Below, piece after piece: positions 45,447-52,859 of a stretch of DNA of 64,000 bases. The notes below the pieces were generated by a model. The model was not told the origin of the DNA, ran no database searches, and saw nothing but the letters and a program-made list of their open reading frames with translations. Positions within the stretch are counted from its first letter, which is position 1. Each line of letters opens with the position of its first letter. Source of the stretch: Bradyrhizobium sp. Ash2021 (GTDB lineage: Bacteria > Pseudomonadota > Alphaproteobacteria > Rhizobiales > Xanthobacteraceae); the NCBI RefSeq assembly GCF_031202265.1, contig NZ_CP100604.1:3082501-3146500 (forward strand). The letters are read 5' to 3'. The position numbers and the translations under genes are program-made.

Positions 45447-47333
45447 ATGGCCTTTTACTTCGTTCAGTTCCTGACTGGTCTGGCCAGCGCGGCGTCGCTG
45501 TTTCTGGTCGCGTCAGGCCTGTCGATCATTTTCGGCGTGACGCGGATCGTCAATTTCGCCCATGGCGCGTTCTACATGCTCGGCGCCTATGTCGCGTTCA
45601 CGCTGACCGAACGGCTTTCCGGCGCGTTTGGATTTTGGGGCGGCATGGTCGTCGCGGCGCTCGTCGTGGCCGCGATCGGCGTGCTGGTCGAGATGGTGCT
45701 GCTGCGGCGGATCTATCACGCGCCGGAGCTGTTTCAGTTGCTCGCGACCTTCGGCCTGACCTTGATGGTCGAGGATCTTGTGGTGTTGATCTGGGGACCG
45801 GAGGATCTGCTCGGCCGCCGCGCGCCGGGCTTCAAGGGCGCGGTCGATTTCTTCGGCCAGAACATTCCGAGTTACGATCTGTTTCTGATCGCGCTCAGCC
45901 CGGTCGTGCTGGGATTGCTGTGGCTGATGTTCCAGCGCACGCGCTGGGGCGTGCTGGTTCGCGCCGCGACGCAGGACCGCGACATGGTGGCGGCGCTCGG
46001 CGTCAATCAGAAATGGCTGTTCACCAGCGTGTTTGCGGTCGGCGTATTTCTCGCCGCCCTCGGCGGCGCGCTGCAGATTCCGCGTGATGCCGTGCATCAC
46101 GCGCTGGACCTGCGCATCATCGTCGATGTCTTCGTCGTGGTGGTGATCGGCGGCCTCGGCAGCATCATCGGCGCTTTCGTGGCCGCCGTGCTGGTGTCGG
46201 AACTCAACGCCTTCGGCATCCTGATCTTCCCGAAAATATCGATCATCCTGGTGTTCCTGGTGATGGCCGTGGTGCTGATCGTGCGGCCGTGGGGGCTGTT
46301 CGGCAAAGCCGAGGCGCCGGCGCGCCGCACGCCGGGTCTGACCGTCAATCCCTGGCGTCCGCTCGGCCCGGGCGAACGATGGGCCGCGGTGGCTGCGCTG
46401 ATCGCAGCGGCAGCGCTGCCGTTCGTCAGCGGCAACTACGCGCTGACCGTCGGTTCCGAGATCGCGATCTTCGTGATCTTTGCGGCCAGCCTGCATTTCC
46501 TGATGTCGGTCGGCGGGCTCGCCTCGTTCGGCCATGCCGCCTATTTCGGGCTCGGCGCCTATGGCGTCGCCTTCCTCGCCAAGATGGCGGGACTGCCGAT
46601 GATCGTCTCGCTTCTGCTCGGCCCGCTGCTCGGATGTCTTGGGGCTGCGGTGTTCGGCTTCTTCGCCGTGCAATTGTCCGGCGTCTATTTCGCGATGCTG
46701 ACGCTGGCGTTTGCGCAGATCGTCTGGTCGATCGCGTTCCAATGGGTCGCGGTCACCGGCGGCGACAACGGCATTTTGGGCGTTTGGCCGGAGAAATGGG
46801 CGGCGAGCCCGTCGCATTTTTACTGGCTCTCGCTTGGGATCGCGGCATTGGCGGTGGCGGTGCTGCGGATCATCGTGTTCTCGCCATTCGGCTTTGCGCT
46901 ACGCGCGACGCGGGATTCGCCGCTGCGCAGTGAAGCCGTCGGCATCAACGGCAAGCGCATCCAGTGGACCGCCTTTGTGATCGCCGGCACCGTCGCCGGT
47001 GTCGCCGGCGCGCTGTTTGCGTACCTCAAGGGCAGCGTCTTCCCCGACAGCCTCGGCATATCGCTCTCGGTCGATGCACTGGTCATGGTGCTGCTCGGCG
47101 GCGTCGAAACCGTCTCCGGCGCGGTCGTCGGCGCCATCGTCTACAAGGCGCTGAATATCTGGCTGGTGAGTCAGACCGATCTCTCCAAGCTGGTGCTTGG
47201 CGGCTTCATCGTCCTGATCGTGGTGGCTTTCCCCAAGGGCATCGTCGGCATGCTGGAGACGATCAGGAATCGCCGTCGTCCTTCTTCACCAAAGACTGCA
47301 CTGGTCACCTCGCGCATCGAGACCGCCGAATGA
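45447..47333 (+). CDS. Fused branched-chain-type ABC permease (LivH-LivM in one chain)
   Basis: A 628-residue membrane protein joining the two usual permeases. Residues 1-290 are LivH-like (SGLSIIFGVTRIVNFAHGAF, and TQDRDMVAALGVNQKWL as coupling segment). Residues 300-620 are LivM-like (GLASFGHAAYFGLGAYGVAF, and RDSPLRSEAVGINGKRI as coupling segment). Separate LivH and LivM are about 290-340 aa each, so this is a clean fusion. The upstream ribosome site is weak. It overlaps livG by ATGA. Confidence 0.92.
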   Translation: MAFYFVQFLTGLASAASLFLVASGLSIIFGVTRIVNFAHGAFYMLGAYVAFTLTERLSGAFGFWGGMVVAALVVAAIGVLVEMVLLRRIYHAPELFQLLATFGLTLMVEDLVVLIWGPEDLLGRRAPGFKGAVDFFGQNIPSYDLFLIALSPVVLGLLWLMFQRTRWGVLVRAATQDRDMVAALGVNQKWLFTSVFAVGVFLAALGGALQIPRDAVHHALDLRIIVDVFVVVVIGGLGSIIGAFVAAVLVSELNAFGILIFPKISIILVFLVMAVVLIVRPWGLFGKAEAPARRTPGLTVNPWRPLGPGERWAAVAALIAAAALPFVSGNYALTVGSEIAIFVIFAASLHFLMSVGGLASFGHAAYFGLGAYGVAFLAKMAGLPMIVSLLLGPLLGCLGAAVFGFFAVQLSGVYFAMLTLAFAQIVWSIAFQWVAVTGGDNGILGVWPEKWAASPSHFYWLSLGIAALAVAVLRIIVFSPFGFALRATRDSPLRSEAVGINGKRIQWTAFVIAGTVAGVAGALFAYLKGSVFPDSLGISLSVDALVMVLLGGVETVSGAVVGAIVYKALNIWLVSQTDLSKLVLGGFIVLIVVAFPKGIVGMLETIRNRRRPSSPKTALVTSRIETAE

Positions 47334-48121
47334 GCATGGTCCCTACATTGCTGTCGGTCGATGGGCTGACGAAGTCCTATGGCGGCGTGCATGCCGTGCG
47401 CGGCGTCTCGTTCGAACTGCGGGCGGGCGAAATCCTGGCGCTGATCGGCCCCAACGGCGCCGGCAAGAGCACCTGCTTCGACATGCTCAACGGCCAGAAC
47501 ATTCCCGATAGCGGCCGGATCAATCTGCTGGGCGAGGATACCGCGGGCAAGAAGCCACGCGCGATCTGGCGGCTCGGCGTCGGCCGCACTTTTCAGATCA
47601 CCGCGACGTTCCCGACCATGACGGTGCGCGAGAATGTCCAGGTTGCGCTGGTGTCCTATGGCCGGCAATTGTTCAATCTCTGGACCTCGACGGCGCATTA
47701 CGCGCGGGACGAGGCCGGACGGCTACTGGATCTCGTCGGCATGGGTGCCTACGCCGAGCGCCCCTGCGGCGAACTCGCCTATGGCGATCTCAAGCGGCTC
47801 GAGCTCGCGGTGGCGCTGGCCAATCAGCCGAAACTGCTGCTGATGGACGAGCCGACCGCCGGCATGGCGCCGCGCGAGCGCATCGAATTGATGCGGCTCA
47901 CCGCGCGCATCGCCCGCGAGCAGTCGATCGGCGTTCTCTTCACCGAACACGACATGGATGTGGTGTTCGAGCACGCCGACCGCATCCTGGTGCTCAATCG
48001 CGGTACATTGATCGCCGAGGGATCGCCGGAAGAAGTCCGCGGCAATCCACAAGTCCGCGCCATCTATCTCGGCGAGGGTCTGGTCTACGACGCCCGCCAC
48101 CGCGAGGGAGCGGGCGCATGA
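47330..48121 (+). CDS. livG: Branched-chain-type ABC transporter ATP-binding protein, LivG
   Basis: 263 residues from the ATG in the ATGA overlap with the permease; an ATG 6 nt downstream is an alternative. Walker A GPNGAGKST, the LivG-typical RTFQITATFPTMTVRENV segment, Walker B LLMDEPTAGM and switch His in FTEHDMDVVFEHAD are all present. The signature loop is atypical, reading CGELAYGDLKRLE in place of LSxGxxR. It energises the Liv-type importer. Confidence 0.92.
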   Translation: MSMVPTLLSVDGLTKSYGGVHAVRGVSFELRAGEILALIGPNGAGKSTCFDMLNGQNIPDSGRINLLGEDTAGKKPRAIWRLGVGRTFQITATFPTMTVRENVQVALVSYGRQLFNLWTSTAHYARDEAGRLLDLVGMGAYAERPCGELAYGDLKRLELAVALANQPKLLLMDEPTAGMAPRERIELMRLTARIAREQSIGVLFTEHDMDVVFEHADRILVLNRGTLIAEGSPEEVRGNPQVRAIYLGEGLVYDARHREGAGA

Positions 48122-48822
48122 AGCTTTCAGTCAAAGACCTCAACAGCTTTTATGGCCCCGCGCATATTCTGTTCGATATCGGACTTGAAGTCGGCGATGG
48201 CGAGGTGGTCGCACTGCTCGGGCGCAACGGCGCCGGCAAGTCGACGACCTTCCGCTCCATCGTCGGCCTGGTCGCGAACCGCACCGGCCGCATCCTGTTC
48301 GAAGGCAAGGACGTATCGGCCGAGCCGACGCATGCGATCGTGCGCGGCGGGCTCGGCTATGTGCCGGAAGAGCGCCGTATCTTCACCGATCTGACGGTCG
48401 AGGAAAATCTCGAAGTCGGCCGGCAACCGAAGCGGCCGAATGCGCCGTATTGGACTCGGGAAAAGCTGTTCACGCTGTTTCCGAACCTCGGCGAAATGCG
48501 CGGCCGCGCGGGCGGGCGCATGAGCGGCGGCGAGCAACAGATGCTGACGATCGCGCGCACGCTGATGGGAAATCCGTCGCTGGTGCTGCTCGACGAGCCG
48601 TCGGAGGGGCTGTCGCCAAAAATCGTCGAGCAGATGGTCGACGCCATCCTGGCCATGAAGAAAGAGGGCGTCAGCATCGTGGTATCCGAGCAGAATTTGC
48701 ACTTCGCGCGCCTGATTTCCGACCGCGCCTACATCATCGAGCGCGGCAAGATCTGTTTCGGCGGCACGATGAGCGAACTCGACGCGCGTCCGGATATCCG
48801 CGACGCGCATCTGTCGCTGTGA
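48118..48822 (+). CDS. livF: Branched-chain-type ABC transporter ATP-binding protein, LivF
   Basis: 234 residues with Walker A GRNGAGKST, LGYVPEERRIFTDLTVEENL typical of LivF, signature MSGGEQQML and Walker B VLLDEPSEGLSP. It starts in an ATGA overlap with livG and ends the transporter operon. The MarR gene follows 22 nt later on the same strand. Confidence 0.93.
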   Translation: MKLSVKDLNSFYGPAHILFDIGLEVGDGEVVALLGRNGAGKSTTFRSIVGLVANRTGRILFEGKDVSAEPTHAIVRGGLGYVPEERRIFTDLTVEENLEVGRQPKRPNAPYWTREKLFTLFPNLGEMRGRAGGRMSGGEQQMLTIARTLMGNPSLVLLDEPSEGLSPKIVEQMVDAILAMKKEGVSIVVSEQNLHFARLISDRAYIIERGKICFGGTMSELDARPDIRDAHLSL

Positions 48823-48844
48823 CCGGCGCAGGACAAGAATAGGG

Positions 48845-49312
48845 ATGGGAAACGCCATGGCCAGAAATGGTTCGCCCAAGCGAAGCGTCAAGCCGTCAAA
48901 GCCGTCCTACATCCTGGACGAGCAGATCGGCTTCATCCTGCGCCAGGTGTGGCAACGCCACGCCATGATCTTCGCCCGCGACATCGGCATCAACCTGACG
49001 CCGACGCAATGGGCGGCGCTGGCAAAATTGACCGAGACCGGGCCATGCTCGCAAAACCTGCTCGGACGGCTGACAGCAATGGACGTCGCCACCATCAAGG
49101 GCGTGATCGACCGCCTCACCGCGCGCGGCCTGACCGAGACCAGCCCCGATCCCGAAGACGGCCGGCGCTTGCTGGTGAGTCTGACGCGCGCCGGCCAGCA
49201 GCTGGCCGAAAAAGCTGCGCCGAACGCACTGGCGATCACCAAGGAGACGCTGGCGCCGCTCGACGCCAGGGAGCGCGAGACGCTGATGGGATTGCTGAAC
49301 AAGCTGCGGTGA
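48845..49312 (+). CDS. MarR family transcriptional regulator; candidate nicotinate-regulon repressor
   Basis: A 155-residue MarR protein with a basic N-terminal tail (RNGSPKRSVKPSKPS). The helix-turn-helix and wing read LTPTQWAALAKLTETGPCSQ, LLGRLTAMDVATIKGVIDRL, then SPDPEDGRRLLVSLT. MarR-type repressors control nicotinate catabolism in Pseudomonas (NicR) and Bordetella (BpsR), where 6-hydroxynicotinate is the inducer. This is the only regulator within the nicotinate island, so it is the natural candidate for binding the GTATAC palindromes at 40836, 40990 and 54140. That link is inference; GTATAC-type sites are also common for GntR regulators. A second ATG at 48857 is possible. Confidence 0.88.
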   Translation: MGNAMARNGSPKRSVKPSKPSYILDEQIGFILRQVWQRHAMIFARDIGINLTPTQWAALAKLTETGPCSQNLLGRLTAMDVATIKGVIDRLTARGLTETSPDPEDGRRLLVSLTRAGQQLAEKAAPNALAITKETLAPLDARERETLMGLLNKLR

Positions 49313-49374
49313 CAGGGCGCGTGCTTCATTCAGCTTGAATTGCTGTCATGTTGCAATGCCGCGCAGAACTCGCG

Positions 49375-50049
49375 CTATTCCGCGAGGCCGAACCCGAGTG
49401 CGATGAGCCCCACCAGAATGAGGCTGACGGCCCAGGATGAATCCAGATTGAACCAGCTCCGCGATACGAATTTGAGGCCAAGATAACGGTAGACCAGCCA
49501 CGCCAGGAATCCGCCGGCGGCGATCATCGTGCTGGTGTGAACGATGGAGACGAGCGCCGCCATACCGAGATTGCCATTGATGATGGTCCCGACGGCCTCG
49601 TGGCCCTTATCCAGGTCGGCTTCCCGGCAGAGCCCGAGATAGATCGGCACCAGCATCAGTCCCGCACCGTGGGCGATTGCGACCGCGAAGGACCAAAGTC
49701 CCAGTTGCGTCGGTGATATTCGCGCCAGTGCCCGCGGATGGCGCCGATCGACAAGCCGAAAGATACCGAACCCGATGACGAGGAGGCTGGCGCCGATCTG
49801 TATCTGGCGCTGCCATTCGACGAGGGCGACCAGCAGCGCGAAGGGAAGGATCACCAGCAGCATCGCGAGCAGATGGCCCGCCGCCAGCGGCCCAAGCGCG
49901 GCCACCAGCGCACGCGGACTCCTCTCCATCAATCCGGCCGATACGGCGAGCGGCCACCCCATTCCCGGATTTACTCCGTGATAGAGGCCGCTCGCGATGA
50001 CAGCCAGCCAGAGCCAGGCCGGTGTCCAATCGGCCGCGCTCACATTCAA
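49375..50049 (-). CDS. Small polytopic membrane protein coupled to methanethiol oxidase
   Basis: 224 residues with about six hydrophobic helices. I do not recognise a named family. An early SGLYHGVNPGMGWPLAVSAG motif carries a membrane His and resembles the HGxxP motifs of metal or sulfur-compound exporter families (UreH/NicO-like, TauE-like), but the match is weak. The ATG overlaps the stop of the upstream SBP56 gene by 4 nt, so the two are translationally coupled. It may therefore serve that enzyme, for example in copper delivery or sulfur-compound transport. That role is speculative. Confidence 0.78.
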   Translation of the reverse strand: MNVSAADWTPAWLWLAVIASGLYHGVNPGMGWPLAVSAGLMERSPRALVAALGPLAAGHLLAMLLVILPFALLVALVEWQRQIQIGASLLVIGFGIFRLVDRRHPRALARISPTQLGLWSFAVAIAHGAGLMLVPIYLGLCREADLDKGHEAVGTIINGNLGMAALVSIVHTSTMIAAGGFLAWLVYRYLGLKFVSRSWFNLDSSWAVSLILVGLIALGFGLAE

Positions 50050-51446
50050 ACCGACGGATAGCAGAACGAATCCGTCGAACAGTCACCGCCGTCGAGCCGG
50101 ATCTGATGCGCCCGGTACCCGTCGGGGAAGTTGACCCAGTAATCCCTGGCCAGCTCGAGCCCGCCGCCCGGGCCTGCATTGGCCATGACCTCGGCGCCCG
50201 GTATTCCACTCGGATAGAACTGGTCGTCCCACGTCGAGTAGAGCGAGTTGGTCCAGTATACGCGCTTGCCATCGCGGCTGATCTCGACCATCTGCGGGCC
50301 GCCGGCAAAGGCCTTGCCGTTCGGATGAGGCGTACGCCGTACAATGCCGCCGATGTGGACCGATCCGGCGAGCTTCGGCTTTCGGGGATCGCTGACATCG
50401 TATTGACGCATCTCGCCGGTGCCCCAGCACGCGACGTAGAGAAACTTGTCATCCATGGACAGGTCGATATCGGATACCAGCGGCGGCACGGCGCCGAAGC
50501 CCTGCAGAAGCGGCGGCAGCTGGTCCTTCGGCGCGGCCTCCGGCGGGATCGTCGCCGTCTTCTCGATGTGAAACTTGCCGCCCTCGCGCCACCAGGTCCA
50601 GATCGAGCCTTCGAGGTTTGTGGTGTCGACCACGACGCCCAGGAAGCCATACTCGCGAACCGGATCATGCGCGGGACGCACTTCCAGCGCCATCTGATGG
50701 TTGGCGCCGAGATCGATGGTCTGGACATTCCGCCGCGCCCGCAGATCCCAGAAGTGGATCCGATGGCCGTATTTGTTCGAGAGCAGATCCTCCGGCACGA
50801 TCCCGTTCTCGAACTGCGGTGGCAACGCCCACTCGCTCGTCACCATGTAGTCGCGCGGCAGATTCCACCAGAAGTCATAGTGCAGTTTCTGGGCGCCACG
50901 ATCGATCTCCCAGCGTCCGAGGACATCGAATGTCTCGCAGTCCATGATGAAGACGCCGGGCGGTCCATCGGTCCCATCCTTGCCGCCGCCACCGAGCGTG
51001 CTGATGTAAATGCCTTCAGGCCCGCAATGGACCGTGTGGGGCCGCGAGTAGCCGGTCTTCTTGAAGATTTCTTCAGGCTCGATGATCTTGCGAATATTCG
51101 CCTTGGTGGGATCCGGCTTCGTATCAACGATGTAAATGCGGGACGACCGCATGCCGGGAATGATGAGGTAGCGGCGCTCGAGGAATGCGTGCCCGGCGAG
51201 CGGCGACAGCGCCGACGAGCAGGCGTTCCATCCGAAATGGTGAAACTCGTCGCCTTTGGTCGGCATTGTCAGTGTGTGGACGACCTGGCTGAAGGTCGGA
51301 GAGTCAGGCTTTGCATCAATCACCGCGAGCGCGTCGGGTTCTGAAAAGTCCGGGCTGAGCAGCAAGGTGTAGGCAAAGCTCTCTGGCGGGGCTTCCATTG
51401 CAAGCTTCGGCGATGCATGAAATGTGGGATCTGGCCTGATCGTCAT
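50046..51446 (-). CDS. mtoX: Selenium-binding protein 56 family / methanethiol oxidase
   Basis: A 466-residue seven-bladed propeller-type SBP56 protein. Recognisable segments include HHFGWNACSSAL, GMRSSRIYIVDTKPDPTKAN, TGYSRPHTVHCGPEGIYIST, KLHYDFWWNLPRDYMVTSEW and YGHRIHFWDLRAR. His residues in these blades form the likely metal site. Bacterial members are copper-dependent methanethiol oxidases producing formaldehyde, sulfide and hydrogen peroxide. The ATG at 51446 has GGGAGG upstream and leaves no signal peptide, unlike some periplasmic MtoX proteins. The second Cys of the human CSSC motif is Ala here. Sulfide dehydrogenase and Sox genes lie about 9 kb away. Confidence 0.9.
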   Translation of the reverse strand: MTIRPDPTFHASPKLAMEAPPESFAYTLLLSPDFSEPDALAVIDAKPDSPTFSQVVHTLTMPTKGDEFHHFGWNACSSALSPLAGHAFLERRYLIIPGMRSSRIYIVDTKPDPTKANIRKIIEPEEIFKKTGYSRPHTVHCGPEGIYISTLGGGGKDGTDGPPGVFIMDCETFDVLGRWEIDRGAQKLHYDFWWNLPRDYMVTSEWALPPQFENGIVPEDLLSNKYGHRIHFWDLRARRNVQTIDLGANHQMALEVRPAHDPVREYGFLGVVVDTTNLEGSIWTWWREGGKFHIEKTATIPPEAAPKDQLPPLLQGFGAVPPLVSDIDLSMDDKFLYVACWGTGEMRQYDVSDPRKPKLAGSVHIGGIVRRTPHPNGKAFAGGPQMVEISRDGKRVYWTNSLYSTWDDQFYPSGIPGAEVMANAGPGGGLELARDYWVNFPDGYRAHQIRLDGGDCSTDSFCYPSV

Positions 51447-51627
51447 CGGACTGCCTCCCTGTTTGCCTTGGTGTGTACCAACACGGCTCAGCGGCATGCA
51501 GCAGCAAAAACTAACCCGGCCCGTTGATTCCTCTTGCGAGTGCCGCCGGCTGGGGTTCGCTTGTGGTCACCATACTCCTCAATGGCATCAGGTGAAAGGA
51601 ACGATGCAGAGGCCAGGCCTGCGACAA

Positions 51628-51745
51628 TCAGCGCACCACGATCTCCGGCACCCGCGTCACCCCTGGCGTGTTGCGGCTGCGTTGCGTCCACACGATGCCG
51701 TCGATGATGTCATGCCGATGCCGGGGAGGTCGCCGAGCTGGATGC
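51628..51745 (-). pseudogene. Frameshifted remnant of a second enamidase 3' end
   Basis: Read on the minus strand, this stretch parallels the last ~110 bp of the intact enamidase gene (52860-52979), roughly 80-85% identical by eye. It would encode QLGDLPGIGMT, then after a one-base deletion (GATGATGTC versus GATGATGGTC on the plus strand) IDGIVWTQRSRNTPGVTRVPE before a stop. The rest of the gene is missing upstream. This is a decayed partial duplication in the same orientation as the functional copy 1.1 kb away. Confidence 0.75.
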
Positions 51746-51885
51746 CACCCGTCCGGGCTGGCGCGCCACCGGGTTTACCAGCGATCGAACGTGAGTGACG
51801 CGGGTCTGTCTTGTGAACGCGATTAGCCGTCCGGTGTCTGATGCTATCGCGCCGCGCTCACGCGTAGCGCTGCTTGCGGGCGCGC

Positions 51886-52023
51886 TCATTCCCTGCGGTC
51901 ATGCTTCGCGCTGCCGACGGCATCATCCGATGGGAATATGCTTTCGTATATCGCGCGGGCCTCGCGGATCAAACGGGTTCGCTCGAGTTCGGATTTCGCG
52001 ACAAAACGGATGACTTCACCCAT
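51886..52023 (-). CDS. 45-residue small hypothetical protein
   Basis: ATG at 52023 with GGAG 6 nt upstream; the product reads MGEVIRFVAKSELERTRLIR, then EARAIYESIFPSDDAVGSAK and HDRRE. I recall very similar short proteins (IxFVPKSExERxRLIREARAxYDSIFP) recurring in Bradyrhizobium genomes. The charged heptad-like pattern suggests a single amphipathic helix. Function unknown. It lies between the enamidase remnant and the intact enamidase gene. Confidence 0.6.
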   Translation of the reverse strand: MGEVIRFVAKSELERTRLIREARAIYESIFPSDDAVGSAKHDRRE

Positions 52024-52210
52024 GGGGTTCTCCAAGGCTGGAAAAACATTCCGCCAACAGCTGGTTCTAAGTCTTCAGAGTTGGAAGACCTACTCCCATC
52101 ACAAGAACTTATTTCTGGATGGGTGGCGCCCTGTGAAAAACCCACCTCTTTTCGGGGGCACCGGAGAAAGAAATCTGTGAGTGTGGGGTGTCGTTTCCGA
52201 TGTAGGCGGG

Positions 52211-52231
52211 CGCGAGGCCGAAGGCCTCGCG
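52211..52231. other. 9-bp stem hairpin in an otherwise empty 331-bp gap
   Basis: CGCGAGGCC-GAA-GGCCTCGCG forms a perfect stem with a three-base loop. It has no T-run on either side, so it is not a classical terminator. The surrounding gap 52024-52354 is less GC-rich than its neighbours and shows no convincing gene. Confidence 0.4.
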
Positions 52232-52354
52232 GCCGATGGGTTCCGATGACCGTGTTCTTACGGGTCGTAATTGGCAAACAGCTTGCGATGGGTGTGTCAG
52301 CTGTTCGGCTTCCGGGCTCTGGATGTGCCGAACTAAGCCATTGGGAGCACGCAA

Positions 52355-52639
52355 ATGAACATACAATCTCGTTTCGAGACAGCGCGCGAAGGTGCAGTAC
52401 GAGAGGTCGCAGTAATTAGTAAGATACTGGCTGATCTTGTTCGCACCGTTCAACTGATCGAATCCGACATCGCAGCCGAAGAAGAGCGCGCCGGGGTTTC
52501 CGACCGATCCGACGCTAAGTATCCGATACTGGCGAGGACGCTGATCGAGCGGCGCGACAATCTCAAGATGACCATTGCCGCCCTTGAACAGCGTCACACC
52601 GAGCGAGCTCGGCCCGCGCAAGCGGCAACCGCGGCTTAA
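52355..52639 (+). CDS. 94-residue hypothetical protein, predicted helical
   Basis: The ATG follows GGGAG. The product (MNIQSRFETAREGAVREVAV, then ISKILADLVRTVQLIESDIA and an Arg/Glu-rich helix) is predicted almost wholly alpha-helical with heptad-like spacing, so it is probably a coiled coil. I recall close relatives as small hypothetical proteins in Bradyrhizobium. A clear hairpin terminator follows its stop, supporting it as a real, separately transcribed gene. No function is known to me. Confidence 0.75.
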   Translation: MNIQSRFETAREGAVREVAVISKILADLVRTVQLIESDIAAEEERAGVSDRSDAKYPILARTLIERRDNLKMTIAALEQRHTERARPAQAATAA

Positions 52640-52648
52640 AGGCACAAA

Positions 52649-52685
52649 AAAGCCGCCGCTGGGGTTGGCTCAGCGGCGGCTTCTT
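52649..52685 (+). terminator. Rho-independent-type terminator after the 94-aa gene
   Basis: AGCCGCCGCTG (52651-52661) and CAGCGGCGGCT (52671-52681) form an 11-bp GC-rich stem with a 9-nt loop. It is preceded by an A-run and followed by TTCTTCC. The stop codon of the 94-residue gene is 10 nt upstream. Confidence 0.8.
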
Positions 52686-52758
52686 CCGTTACGAGTCCCT
52701 ATTGCGGTCCCGTCCCAAGGGGTTACGCGGCGCCAAGACAAAAGCGAAACCGCCGGAG

Positions 52759-52823
52759 GTGGATTGCTTCGCGGAGCCAGTCATCGGGCGCGCATTCGCG
52801 CGACCCGGTGGCTCGCAATGACG
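52759..52823. repeat. Decayed family B repeat, copy B6
   Basis: GTGGATTGCTTCGCGGAG, a GGCGCGCATTCGCGCGACCC block and GGTGGCTCGCAATGACG represent the right half of a family B element, including the CGACCCGGTGGCTC segment seen at 25313 and related to 12061. The left half is absent. Confidence 0.6.
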
Positions 52824-52859
52824 ACCCTGCCGTTTCCTGACATCAAACCGGCGGATGGA

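Noticed and set aside
50256..50266. A further GTATAC near 50260
   Set aside because: It lies inside the methanethiol oxidase coding sequence without TTY/RAA flanks, so it is not considered an operator.
52211..52231. Perfect GC hairpin as a terminator
   Set aside because: No T-run follows on either strand and it is not directly behind a gene; listed only as a hairpin.
51795..52419. Plus-strand open frames of 72, 80 and 181 codons around 51.8-52.4 kb
   Set aside because: Mutually overlapping, without ribosome sites or recognisable content. The better candidate there is the 45-aa minus-strand gene with GGAG.
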